DNA from: Chromobotia macracanthus
Lineage: Eukaryota > Chordata > Actinopteri > Cypriniformes > Botiidae
DNA length: 64,000 nucleotides
Assembly: GCA_036877525.1 (NCBI GenBank)
Contig: JAZGTH010000002.1
Span: forward strand, 2,216,001-2,280,000
Reading direction: 5' to 3'
The notes under the pieces were generated by a model. It was not told the DNA's origin. It saw only the letters and a program-made list of their open reading frames with translations, and did no database searches. Positions within the stretch are counted from its first letter, which is position 1, and the number at the start of each line of letters is the position of its first letter. Shown here piece after piece: positions 11,701-23,200 of this stretch. The position numbers and the translations under genes were made by a program.

Positions 11701-12488
11701 CCTTTGTCAGTGTTTACCACTAGCTCCACACTTTGTAATTGAGTAAGAAGTAATTACATCTCAATACTAAGGCAAGAATCTGTATTACTACTCTGTTTTA
11801 TATAAGATTAGGGATTTTAAGACCCGGCCTCACAATTTTTTCCTGGCAGAAGCAATTTATCTCATTACCAAAATATCACAGTAGCTTTGGGGTGGGTTTT
11901 TTTTACTTTGGCCAGTAAGCAACTGACTAACAACAACCTAGCTATATACTGTACTAAAAACACCCAAAGCAACACAGCAGCTCTCTATCAATGTGTCGGT
12001 TTTTCAGCACTTACATTGCCTTCAGAAAATGTAAATCTGTTTTAAATTTTACAATTGTCTTTCTTTCTCAGGGTCGCTGTATGAACTTCACTCACATCAG
12101 GTCCAGTTCTCCTCCACATTATCCAAACTACAACCACCACTCTTCACCCATCTACACTCCCCCTCAAAACTTCAACCCACCTCCTCCTCAAGGCCAGCCT
12201 TCCACACCTCCACGCAGTCCACCAGCCTCCCTGCCCTCTAGTTTTCCTCTCCTACCTTCAACCCTTCCACTACATGCCAGTACACCACCCCCACCTATTA
12301 CCCCTCCTCCATCCTATTCTCCACCCCCTGTCTGGGCTTCGTCTCCTTCAACCCTCTTTTTTTCTCTGCCCATGTCTTCATCCTCTCCTCCACCATCACC
12401 TACTTCCTGCCTGCCTCCACCTCCTCAGGCCCCACTTCCGTGTAGAGCTCCACCTCCAGACCGCCCACCTCCACGGCCTTGTCTGTAA
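1428..12488 (+). CDS. antxr1: antxr1, anthrax toxin receptor 1 (TEM8), 3' part, four coding exons
   Basis: Partial gene, open at the 5' side. Exons 1428-1523, 2300-2467, 8729-8809 and 12072-12488 join in one frame and give 253 residues plus TAA. They cover the cytoplasmic tail downstream of the membrane segment: an acidic DDEDG start, KKKWPTVDASYYGGRGVGG, KMPEQEF, KWYSPIKGKLDALWVLL, MRPQPGD, GRCMNFT and a polyproline C-terminus ending PPRPCL. This order matches the vertebrate ANTXR1 tail rather than ANTXR2. The family protein is a single-pass receptor whose extracellular vWA domain binds collagen or protective antigen and whose tail links to actin. The vWA and membrane exons are not visible in 1-1427 and must lie upstream of the window. 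The gene converges on gfpt1. Teleosts may have several antxr1 copies, and I cannot say which this is. Confidence 0.93.
2300..2467 (+). CDS. antxr1: antxr1 coding exon
   Basis: 168 nt, 56 codons, phase 0. The acceptor is cattttag and the donor gtaaga. It encodes VHWGERGSTEEGAKLEK through KMPEQEFEAP to GKWYSPIK, strongly conserved in ANTXR1. Confidence 0.93.
2579..2703 (+). repeat. tRNA-derived SINE
   Basis: The head contains an A box (gtagctcaactgg, near 2585) and a B box (gggttcaagtccc, near 2630) spaced as in a tRNA gene. It is followed by a tail (gtaagtcactttgtctaaatg) typical of fish SINEs. No CCA-end stem is present, so it is not a working tRNA gene. Confidence 0.75.
3740..3961 (+). pseudogene. 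DIRS gag-like remnant
   Basis: An open stretch with APVAPQGLFGNTVSSVAARY and KQSEVFKELLPRC resembles the capsid-region fragment found upstream of RT in fish DIRS elements. Identification rests on position and weak similarity. Confidence 0.5.
4228..4600 (+). pseudogene. DIRS reverse transcriptase fragment, inactive
   Basis: YRVLPFGLSLLPRTFTKCVE and GICILNYIDECLVMA are RT palm motifs; NFLGVICDSTTMRAQLSP follows in a shifted frame. The catalytic Y-x-D-D reads YIDE, so the second Asp is lost, and the frame is broken near 4430. Confidence 0.8.
4780..5511 (+). pseudogene. DIRS RNase H domain and C-terminal spacer
   Basis: 243-codon frame. The RNase H acidic residues are present in MTDASLTDWGAV, CLEMRVVFLAL and VRTDNTTAVSYLNHQGG. 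Then come AEVDLFTSEESTHCPLW and LYAFPLIALLPG, motifs usual between RNase H and recombinase in DIRS elements. Best-preserved part of the element. Confidence 0.8.
5640..6135 (+). pseudogene. DIRS tyrosine recombinase fragment
   Basis: LQERLSAGFVPTTLKVYVAA is the N-terminal part. After a frame break come RAHSTRGVASSTALSRG (H-x-x-R box) and FYSLDL, whose Tyr is the probable nucleophile. Stops near 5878 and 5941 inactivate it. Confidence 0.75.
6273..8465 (+). other. antxr1 intron without recognised features
   Basis: AT-rich intron sequence. Short frames at 7467-7748 (- strand) and 7648-7926 (+ strand) resemble nothing I know. Confidence 0.5.
8466..8565 (+). repeat. TTAA-type MITE fragment
   Basis: Contains the dispersed motif ttcacccaaaaatgaaag, then cacccttatgttgttacaaa. 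Related copies or ends lie at 22500, 24650, 30337, 36573 and 60205. The family's usual TTAA flank suggests piggyBac mobilisation, an inference from memory. Confidence 0.6.
8673..8718 (+). repeat. (GT)23 microsatellite at an antxr1 acceptor
   Basis: 46 nt of pure GT ending 10 nt before the exon at 8729. It takes the place of the polypyrimidine tract. Confidence 0.97.
8729..8809 (+). CDS. antxr1: antxr1 coding exon behind a GT repeat
   Basis: 81 nt, 27 codons, phase 0. It encodes GKLDALWVLLKKGYDRVSIM and ends RPQPGDK. The donor is gtaaga. The acceptor atgcacag is preceded by a 46-nt GT run instead of a pyrimidine tract. Confidence 0.93.
9181..12071 (+). other. antxr1 last intron with dispersed repeats
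   Basis: About 9181-9300 looks like the end of a dispersed element (aaaggggtcatgacat), and 9610-9697 recurs in gfpt1 intron 1 near 32846. The rest is AT-rich with no coding signal. Confidence 0.45.
12072..12488 (+). CDS. antxr1: antxr1 last coding exon, proline-rich tail
   Basis: 417 nt including TAA. The acceptor is tctttctcag. It begins GRCMNFTHIRSSSPPHYP, continues as a Pro/Ser-rich segment (IYTPPQNFNP, TPPPPITPPPSYSPPP) and ends PPPDRPPPRPCL. The same frame is open upstream of the acceptor, but that part is intron. This tail looks longer than the mammalian one as I remember it. Polyproline tails of this kind can bind SH3, WW or EVH1 domains; no such partner is shown here. Confidence 0.9.
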   Translation, partial: GRCMNFTHIRSSSPPHYPNYNHHSSPIYTPPQNFNPPPPQGQPSTPPRSPPASLPSSFPLLPSTLPLHASTPPPPITPPPSYSPPPVWASSPSTLFFSLPMSSSSPPPSPTSCLPPPPQAPLPCRAPPPDRPPPRPCL

Positions 12489-13850
12489 TGTGGGGAAAGG
12501 GTGGACTTCTTTGAAGGCCTAAAGTTGGGGACAGGAGATAAACAGGAAATATACATTTTCCATATACTTCTCTTTGCTGAAAACACAGCAGGATTCCTTT
12601 GCTGTGTGGATTAATGCAATAAAACTTCATGTAAAGACCCACCCGTGGCATCAAGGACAAGTGCTCCCCTACATTAACAATGAAAAAGAATACCATACAA
12701 CTCTGTAACATCAAGGGGCAAAACTGAATCACATACCACATCAGACAGTGCAATGCTGCAAATCCATGTGCAAAGCTCTTGTTTCTCAGAGGGCACCATT
12801 TGTTGTCTGTCAACTAAACTGTTTTGAGACCAAAAGTTTAAAAATGGATCCATTGACATTTCACAGTTGTATGCACATTGGACCATCTCATAAAGGTGGA
12901 TTAAATAATAGAGGACAGCTGAAAAAAATAATCACATTTCAGGCACTTTCTAGCTCAGAACATGTATTGGTGGACAATCAGAGAACATTTTTGACTTATG
13001 TGGGTTGATGTACAATTGACCTGTCACCATTTATAATAATGTCAGATTAAATCTTTAAATGGCTTGTCAAAACTAAACAATGTGTCAGAATCATTCTTTA
13101 TCAGTTTTGATTCTGTTGATGTTTGCATGTTTATGAAAATTGTATTTGTTGTAACAATGTGTTAAAAGGAAAGCCTTTTGTTTGCTTTCAAGAAACTGCA
13201 GAAAATTCAACCACATTTTTGATGAAAACCTGTGCCTTACCATAGGAAACAATAAGGCTTTTGGTTGTTCAGGTAATTGTCTTTTTAGTGCAATAGTGAT
13301 TTTAGTTGCTTTGATTATTAGGGGTATGTTGTTATTTTTTGATCTTTTTAATGTATGTGTGACCAGCCAAAGTAGAAAAACTACAGGGATTGACTTGAAA
13401 CAATAGAAAACAATGTATCTGAAATGTATCTAACTTAATCACCTTACTTTGCACATCTCACATTTGGTGTATGGGTGAATTACTAAAATATTTAGTACAA
13501 ACATTTATATCTTTACATTTGCTGTATGTAAAAAGTATCCTTTTCATAGTTTTCTTTTGATATAAGTTTATATTGCTTATATTAGCAAGGTGTTTTTGAA
13601 CAATATAAAAGATGACAAAGATGATTTCCCAGGAAGAGTTTTATAATATCTGTATTGGATATTCAAATAATATCCACAGCAGGAGATTACAAATAGCTTT
13701 GAGTGTTGGCAAAAAATGTACAACTAAGGTGTAATGCATTTGATGTGTTTTTTTTCCATAAATTACATGTATGTATTACTGTCCTAATATATCACAGCAG
13801 CAGCATCCACAATCCTTACAATGCTTATATAAAGTCTATTTTGTTCTTAA
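12489..13850 (+). other. probable antxr1 3' UTR and downstream DNA
   Basis: There is no credible coding sequence. An AATAAA lies at 12619-12624, 131 nt after the stop, so a short 3' UTR is possible. A longer UTR cannot be excluded because the DNA up to about 13850 shows no obvious repeat. Confidence 0.35.
12619..12624 (+). terminator. candidate antxr1 polyadenylation signal AATAAA
   Basis: AATAAA 131 nt downstream of the antxr1 stop codon. Position is the only support; the hexamer is common in AT-rich DNA. Confidence 0.3.
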
Positions 13851-16123
13851 GGATTATTATTAGCACCGGAAGTATTTGTTAGTGTTCTTATTCTTTTTGT
13901 CCTTCTTCCGCTCTTTCGTCTGTGGCAGCCCCTAAAATGGTACATAAGAAAGTTATGCAATTTGGCACACAGATAGAAGACACTTTATGTTACTGGATCA
14001 AATTCTTTTATTCTGATTCTTGGCTCATACTGATTCCAAAGCACCTTATGACGTCATTTTCTGCCATGTTGAATTTTCCAAAAATAACTGTTTTTTTACC
14101 ACTGCTTTCCAAAAATAACTACTATTTTACCACTGCTTTTTTAAACTTCTAGGGCATTTGTCTGGTACAAAACAGAACTTGGTATGTAACGTACAGTTAT
14201 AGTAGTAAAGTTATAGAATTTGTGATGATTTGTTTCGAAATTTGGTATGTATCATTATAGCCTTGACCTGAAATAGCATGCACGGTTTCTGGTCCAGTGG
14301 TATGAAAATGGCTAATTCTGCTTATAACTTTTGAAAATTTTGGTGTAAAATCCTAAATGTGGTTTCTTTAGATTCCTTGAGACATGACAAGTCAAATGAT
14401 ATTCAATTTTCCATTGTTGGCCATTTTCAATTTTGTCATTAAATGTACGCCTACCAATGTTCCAATGTTATCTATCTCCGCCTACTATCTACCTTATGCT
14501 TATGTTTGACTCGCAAGTCCTAAATACAAAATTCCATTTGATTTTCAGTCATGACATTTTTTCCGCCATTTTGAATTTTCCATGGCACTCATACACCTAT
14601 TGGTCAAAATGTATAAATCATTTTATGTGTGTTGTGTTGTAACTGTTTTTATTCATTTAGTTATCAGAGATGACAAATACTTCCCTTTGTGTCATTCATG
14701 GACTTGTAATATTGTTATATTTGTATTAATTTTCTGCCCTAAAACTATCTGGGCCTCAAAGGCCGTTTGTCACATAGAGATCAAACTTGGTGGGATGGTC
14801 AGAAATCTCAGGCTGATCTGCACATGCCCATCAGACACTATAAGTGGACTGTTATAAGCTAATTTACATTTTTGTCAATATCTCCACAACCAGGTAGACT
14901 AGGATCTAAATTTGTTTCCCGGAATCTAGAATACTTGCACTCCGCTTTCACATTTTCCAAAAAATGTACTTTTTTTGAACTCCTCCCAGGTCGTCTGTCC
15001 GACTGCTCGAAACTTGGCATGCATTTTCTAGAAACCCTCATGTCAAAAATGTATTTAAAGAATTTTAATCGGCCAAGCGATTAAGCAGATATAAATTAAT
15101 GAATCTTTGGGTGTGACTCATTTTCAGTAATTGGCCAGTATTTTTAGAGTACTAATTTCAAGCCTAAAGAAACATGGTACATGTAGACATGAGGACATTC
15201 TGTGAATACTCATCAAATGTTTTTACACTTTTCAAATTTTCCAAAAGGGAGTGCTACAACCTAAAATTCTTAATAATAACATAAGCATATTTTTGAGGTA
15301 AGGTTAAAAATAAGTATACATCTTTTGTGGATGTTTTAACATATTATATAATTTCATTTGGGTACATTAAAAAAAGGCAATCAAATTTAAGCAGCTATAA
15401 TGGTCAAATCTAAATTGCCCAACAAAAATGAACATTTGTAGACCATCTAAAACTGATTATGTTCCAGATTTTTTGAAAATTGGGAACATAGTGACACTAT
15501 AATAAGCAATTTTATGTTTTTTGCTAATAATGCTGCAATTTTGTGATAAAATCAAATGTTTTGCTTCTTTGTCTTGTATATCTATTGCATCTTTTTAAAA
15601 AAGGTTTTTAAATTATACACAAGTTTCTTCATGTATCATCCTCAGATCCAAAAAGTTATCAAAGTAATGTTGATGGGGTGATTCGTTTAGGTCATATATT
15701 TTTTAAATATTTTTGTTAGGTGCCTATATTGAGTGTAGACAAAAGTTCAGGTTTGGAAAACTTTTCCTATGTGGAAAAAAGAACATTCTAAGGTAACCTG
15801 CCAAGTTTCACCCATTTTTAAAGAAAGGGGGCAACCAATTTTTTCACAGATTTCACAACTCACAGATGAAGGTTGTAGTTTCTTATTTTGTTCACTACAA
15901 GGTAGACTAGAGAACAACAGGATAACAAACATCATGTCCAATACTGTCATCAGTGTTCCAATTCACAGAAATTAATTTATGGAACCATGATACACTGACA
16001 ATGTCTTCTGAGTTTTATAAGTTAGGTAATTTGTATTAACTTTAGAAAAAATTTCTAATGACAATAAAGGTACAACATTATTCCAACCCTGCTTGGACCC
16101 CGATAATTGCTGCTTGTGGCTAT
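13850..16123 (-). repeat. long non-autonomous repeat, 'gggccc...gctgcttgcagct' family
   Basis: The right end (gcttggaccccgataattgctgcttgtgg) matches the ends near 30240 and, inverted, 52760. The body has recurrent phrases such as aatttggtatgta but no transposase. Left boundary approximate. Confidence 0.5.
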
Positions 16124-17633
16124 ACTTTGTGTTGATTTAATAAACAACAATGGCATAAATAAAATTAAACAAAAATCACAATGTTTGGATCAAAGGGAAC
16201 ACTAAGGAAGCTATAAAGCAAACAGTAAAAATATAACCCTTTTATACCCAATAATAACAAATCCCAAAGACAACAAAATGGTCCCATAGAAACAACCAAA
16301 ATGATGGTGGCGTTGTATGGGGCAAGTGCCATGTAACAAAATACTTCATGTTCTCTGACCATTGGCAGTACAACTGTAAACTGGACAGCAACTCACAATC
16401 TCCTTTATAACAAGGCCTCAGATATCCAGCATAAACAAAGAAACCCAAAAGGCAAAAGTGGAAGCCAACTCTTTCATGCATTCATTTAAACTGACATGAT
16501 GCTGGGAATGTACCGTTAGATTATTCTCACAGTAAAAATACAAAGTAACTGCAAACATGACATATTTACACAGTTACTATTTTGAGTTGTCAAGTACAAT
16601 GATCCACTACATCTAGATGTAGTGTTTAGACAGAAAATATTTTGTAAATATTTAGATCCAAAAGGTATCACTTTAAAAAGCATTATGCAAACCTTTTTTC
16701 TTAATAAAACCCATGTAAACAAAACATTTTATTTTGTAATGTCTTGCTGGTTTCTTAACATACCAGTATATGTCTAGATTTTGCTAAATGAAATCTCAAA
16801 CAATTTCCATGGCCCAGTGTAGCAAAATGCACAGTAATAGATGAGTCAAAAAGACAAGCTCAGCAAACACATTCAATTCATATTTTACCCTTCGTGTACA
16901 TAACCTCTGTTTTAATAAGAAAAATATGAAAAATCTCTGTTTAAGAAAAATATGTACTTTATATGACCTAAAAGGAAAGTATTTCATAAAAAAGGGAGTA
17001 TAAAGCAATGGGCTGAAATGAAAATTTCAGTGCCTATAAATATGAAATTCTGAATAATCCAGAAGAGAAATCAGTAACATGACCCTCCCCTTAAATATCA
17101 GCAAATGGGATAAATGTGCAAACTACCACTAAGCACTGGTTCACAGGTTTAGCGCCAAATACCACATAACTGTGGAATTGTGGGGGTTTTATTTCCTAGA
17201 GTAAGCAGCTAATAAAGACCTGGTTTACTAAATGCAAACTGAAACATAAGATATACAAATGCATGCATGTATTTTGGGCCATATAAATTGTGAACAGAGC
17301 AAACAAATCAATAATAATATGCCACAGGACAAACATAGACTTGCTCTAGCCAAGACCATGTGATATCTAGTTCATCTGTCAATGGTCAATTGCCACCCCA
17401 TACCACGCCACCACAGACAAAAACACAATTCAGTTAACAACAATGGTATATGCAGTTTCCAGATTTGCTTTCAGAGGAGATACAACAATATAGTAGATGC
17501 ACTTCAGATTCTTTCATAACATGGAATCTAACGTAAGATGTTAGAAAAAGAAAAAGAAGCATTATTTTCTTCATGTCTTTGATAGTCTATACTTGTATTT
17601 GTGTGTGTGTTTGGGGCACCGATCAGGTGATGT
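16124..17633 (-). other. probable gfpt1 3' UTR
   Basis: 1.5 kb of AT-rich DNA between the gfpt1 stop and the intergenic repeat, with no coding sequence and no clear repeat. AATAAA hexamers on the - strand occur at 17188-17193 and 16728-16733 and are candidate polyadenylation signals. Confidence 0.35.
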
Positions 17634-17678
17634 TTACTCAACAGTCACTGACTTGGCTAGGTTTCTTGGACAATCAAC
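17634..17678 (-). CDS. gfpt1: gfpt1 last coding exon
   Basis: 45 nt including TAA, encoding [14 protein letters not shown]. The C-terminal LAKSVTVE is the invariant end of GFPT enzymes and carries the isomerase-site lysine. Confidence 0.95.
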   Translation of the reverse strand, partial: VDCPRNLAKSVTVE

Positions 17679-20255
17679 CTATGTTGAGTGGAAGAGAATT
17701 AAAAATATTTAGTAAGGAGTCAATAAACAGATGAACGTTCTCATTTATAATATGGCACTGTTGCTTGATTCTGACTGGCTGACAGACATTCTAATGTATT
17801 CTTATAATGCATAAAATAGTTTTAAATGTAAAATGACATTTTCACTTTTGGCTCAAACAGTCGTTTAGCTTGTTTTAGGAACATTCCTTTAAATAACGTC
17901 TTGCATCTACACAAGAACAATATGGTCAATGTTACCAACCATTTTAGAAACACTCTGGAAAGAAATGTGTGGCAGCCAGGAATTATAAAGAGAATGAAAC
18001 AGCACGATGAAAGAGTGATATGGACTCACATCGTATCCACGGAGCACGGCGAGGTGGAATGAGAGCAGCTGTAGAGGGATAACACTTAAGATTCCCTGCA
18101 GACAGTCCACACAGTGAGGCACTTTGATGGTACGAGTGGAGTTTTTTATGGTTTCATAGTCCTCCTTATCACAGATCACAATTGGACGGCCCTACAACAC
18201 GCACAACCACATCTTAAACAGGGGAAAACTGCAGAGGACAAATAGAGCTGGAAAATATCAACGTCAAATTGGCAATATATCTATAACCTTTTTACCTGTA
18301 TGTAATATACAGTAACTCAATATGTAGTCTACATATCTGCCTGAAAATGCAAAACACCCATGATAGCCAAGTGTACTTATAATGTTTAATGCAAGACCCA
18401 AAACACTGAAGAAAAAATTATCAAGCCATATTTTCCATACTCTCAAAAAAAGAAATAATGTACAGTCAGCCAAACTGTACTATAAAAGAAACCTGGACAA
18501 CTATAAGACCTGAATCTTAAATTTCTACTTTAGGGTGTACTCACAATAGCCATGGTTACTTTGTATTGCCCCCCCAGTGGCCTGCACTGGCACTTGCACT
18601 TAAAGTTCATTTATGACGCATAGTGTTTTTTCACTTGATTGAACAGCACATATCATATTATGGAGACAGCTGGCTTGGAGAAATTAACTTGACTTGCAAA
18701 CTACATTTCCTGTTCATTAACAATCCGGGAACCAGACCCATTATAAACCTAAATACACTTGAATTAAATGAATAGTACATTTTTCAATCAAAGTCGTAAC
18801 AGGAGGTGTTTTTTGTTGTAATGATGAGTAGCCATTCCATAATTTGGCACAGTTAGCGATCGCACTACATGCAATCTGTGCCCGAGCCCACCCCTTCAAA
18901 CAGGCCAGAGCACTCTTAAACGAACCATGCCCAGGCACAGTTCGAAGCAATCATACTGGTCAAACAAACCAGACTTGGGCATGGTTCAGAGTGCCTGGTG
19001 TGAGTACACCCTTATTAAGAGAGAAGGAACAGAGCGCTATGAGACACATGAAGCTAGAACAGTGTAGGAGACTGTAGGTCGGTACAGAAAACAGTCAGAT
19101 GTGGGTGTTTGGATGCGTCACCTGTCTGGCCACCACCTGCTGCAGAGCATTCTGACACTTTGTGTATGTGTGATCTCTCATGATGATCATAATAACAGGC
19201 ATAAGTTTGTCCACCAGAGCCAGTGGCCCATGCTTCAGCTCTCCAGCCAGAATCCCCTCTGAATGCATGTATGTGATCTCCTTAATTTTCTGAAAGACAT
19301 ACACAGACAAGAGCTTTATCAGCTACACAGGACTAAACTGAAAAATCACTGCAGACCTCTATGAATTTAGATGTAACATACAGCAATTAGGGGATAAATA
19401 GTTTTGGCATAATTAAAGCTGTATAACGTTCATTGTAGGTTTGTGGACAAAGATGACTTGTGACAATTTTCCACATCCTCAGTACAACTGTTAGCTGCAT
19501 ATTTTCCCTCAACTGTCACAGTCAAATTACAATACGAGCAATAACAAATAACATCTAATGTCAAATCTAATGTAAAGTGTCATTGCAAATGAGACTTGAG
19601 CACTATGGCAAATGCAAAGACTCTTAAAAATACTAAATGTGGTGTTCTGTATCAGTGGTCTAACCAAAGCTCCTTCCAGGCAGGTGGCATAGTGGTAGCC
19701 ACGACCCATGATGAGAACACTCTTCTGCTGGTACAGCTCAGTAGCCAGCTTCTGAATCTCCTCGTCTAAACTCAACACCTCTTTAATCAGATCTAGAAAA
19801 GAGAGAGAAGGCTAAGGGTCAATATAAGACACTCATAAATCAGGCACACGTGCAAAGTAATTCATGAAAATAGTAGGCTGAACAATTTTGTGGATTATTC
19901 CAGAACATGCTTAGGCGAGACCCGAATGCAACTGCAGGTGCTCCTGGAAATATATGAAGTGAAACAATGGGTCGGTGCAAGAAACTACCCGACGCATAAA
20001 TGACAATGGTGTATAGTAATAGTTACTTTTTTACTTTTTGTTCTAAAGTACTACTGTATACACACTGATTTAAACATGCATTATTAAAAGTTTAATGATA
20101 GAATCAGCAGTGTTTGGCATAATAGTTCTGGGGTGCAGGAGGAACTTTAGCAAGTGGTTGCCAAGACATTCTTGACCTAACTGGCTTCGTTGCAGCTCTA
20201 AAACTCACACAGAGGAGAGAGGGGAGAGGGGGAGAGAGAGTGAGTGAGAGAGTGA

Positions 20256-20293
<38 letters not shown>

Positions 20294-23200
20294 AAAAAAA
20301 ACAAGAATAGGGGAAAGATTCAAGGATGTAGGGATGCCCCAGCAGACACTTGCGATCCAATTAAGACTTCCAACAGTTACAGGCACAGCTGTCTGTGGCC
20401 ATTCACCCCCCCTGCTGTAAACACACCCCTGCACGCATACACTCACAGCCACATGGTCTCATGATCAATATTGTACAGTATCTACATTTTTCTGAATAGT
20501 ATTACATATACGGTTTAGCATGTCTTATCTTATTTACTCCAAAGTTTAGCAGTCATTCATGGCAATATTGGCCATGATTGGTTATTGGCCAAAGAATTCT
20601 TACAATTGTCATGAACCTTAAGTATATGTACCTGGCAGTACTCTGAGGCTTTGTATGATTTCTCTCCTCCGTGGCTGCATGGAAATTCTGTCATCACACA
20701 TCAACAGGGCAAACATGATAAGAGCCACAAACTGACTTGTGTACGCCTGCAACAAACAAAAGAAGCACCACAAGTTTAGGTGAGCTATACACACAGTTGT
20801 TTAGATGAGGGCAATACACTAAAAGCCATTTCTTTCTCTTGCTTCTACTATGTCTTTGTCATAACCCTTTATGTGACCCTTTATATGAATGCCATTATCT
20901 TTGACATAATAAATTAAAAAAAAAATCAAACCAAGTAGTTATTATTAAAATATGGCTTTAAAACTATTTATACATTAATCAAGAATTTGTTGTGTTTTAT
21001 ATGATAAAGAACCGTTCAAAACCATTCCTTTTAAAAATGAAAAACCTTTACATTTTTAAAAATTAGAAATCTTTACCAGTAAGGTGCTATGTGTAATCGC
21101 CAGTACAGGATTACCAGGTGACTCACAAAACATGCTAAGGTGTAGATCTTTGTTGAGCCAATCAGAACATTCTGATGCGAATGACGCATTTACTCTATGC
21201 TGTTTATAGAACTCAAGATGTTTGTCTAATATGATGTCATTGGTTCGAAAACATCTGCCTGATTGTAAACATTTGCAAAACCCCGTCATGTTTCAAAACA
21301 ACAGCTTGACGCTCACCTGCAGTAAATGACATCACAGAGTTTACTTGTATTTTGGTACCGATTTGTACATCCAAAATGTACATACCAGTAAATGCACAAA
21401 TGTGCCATTCCCACAAGCAGTGGTGTTCCATCCTTTTACTGGCAAAGTCATTCTGGTAATTTGTTGATAAATTACAAGGATTTTTGTGTGCAAGGGGCTA
21501 ATGACTCTTTGATGCATATTTGTAATACATATTTTTGTAATTACATTTTTTTCAGTAAAAGTGGTTATACCACAGGACAAGGCAGAGACTTGAATTCAGA
21601 AGCATCAGCAGGCATAGTGTTTACCTAATTAACACTTGTAAAACACTGACTATCAGGGGAACACATTTCTGTTTGTTTTTTAAATATGGAATCAGAAAGA
21701 AATCAAAATTTGACACAGCAAAAACGCTGTGAAGAAAAGAGGCCTTATCAGAGCGGGATGACTGTAATTACACTACAGTTGGGCAAACCATGCCATACAT
21801 CACATATTCATGAAGTTCAACAGCTTACAAGATGGCACTGGGCATGACAGGCTGCATCCTGAGCTGGAGAATGCTGGCAAGGTGAAAGGTTTGGCACATC
21901 TCTGGGTTGGAACTGACAAGTTCCACTAAGTGGACCTTACTAACTGGTGCCCAGTCGTAGACATGGTTGTCCACCATAATGCTGTATATAATATATCCTG
22001 TTATGCTGTTGACAACCTAATGTACCAAAGTTGAATCCCCATGCACCCCATACAAAGTACTAACTTCTACAAGACATTCCAATTTAGAGTGTTTTCCAAG
22101 ACTTATAACTGAGAACCAAGATCTCCCAGGGGAAATGTGAGTGAACCTGCAAATTTGACTGAACCCCAAGCTTTATATAACTCTACCACCCATACTTACC
22201 CACAACTTTCAATAAGAAAAAGTAGAGCCAGATTTTATCCATTGGGAATTGATTGGATTGTGAAAAGTGGAAGTTCTATACCAAAAATAGAACAAGAAGC
22301 TACAGGCCTGAATGAGAGTGTGCAGCCAACTGTTCCCCGTCTGAAATATCCCCGGCATTTACTTTCAGGAAGGCTTTCTGACCGGGATGTGGAGAGCATC
22401 TTTGTCAAATCTTGTTCAAAGATTGTTCTTTACTATGACTGTTACAGCTGCGAAAGAACAATCTTTGAATGAAATATTATTCCAGCAATGTTAATTGGCA
22501 TTAAAAGAATAGTTCACCCAAAAATGAGTTCATAAATAAGAAAATTATACACCTAGGGTGCCTTGACAGCAATTAATTTATGGGCTAATTTTCTTTTTTG
22601 GGTGAACATTTCCTTTAAATTTCTGTGTTAGCTATTTGTAAGAATTAAAGCACAGGTGAATTGTAAGAGCAGAAAAGTGTATGATAAAAATAAATGGGGC
22701 CAGTCTTTGTTTCATGTTGACTAAACTGACCTAATTAACAATCCATTATGTGATCTCTGAGCACTGTATATTCATTGTTATGTGGTACTGAAATTACCTT
22801 GCACAACTGCCTTTTGTTCATAATGTCATAAATACACATTTTTATGGTCTGTACCTTTACTGAAATAATCGCTGGGTTTTCTTTTACAACTACATAACAC
22901 CTGGCCTTTAACAACCTTTGGGAGCTTCTCAGGTCACAGTTGTATACTATCAAGATAATTATTTTAGAATACAGAAATGAATAAACCACATCTATAATGA
23001 GATATTAATCCACAACTACAGGGGTCTGCATTTGATTTAAAACTTGTAGAACATCCTGAGGGAGTCTATAACATTGTTTTAACTTTTAACTGAAAATGGC
23101 CTGCCCATTTTGCTTCAAGAGCTGAATTAAGTGGGACGTAAAATACCAGTGCAGGGTTTCGCCAGATCTCCTTACCCTGCTTGCGTCATATACGTCTGAG

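Noticed and set aside
11991..12071. In-frame N-terminal extension of the proline-rich antxr1 exon, starting with a Met
   Set aside because: It is intron read-through. A strong acceptor lies at 12070-12071 and the conserved GRCMNFT starts right after it.
12400..12813. 137-codon frame on the - strand
   Set aside because: Antisense to the biased proline-rich exon and its UTR; the open frame follows from base composition.
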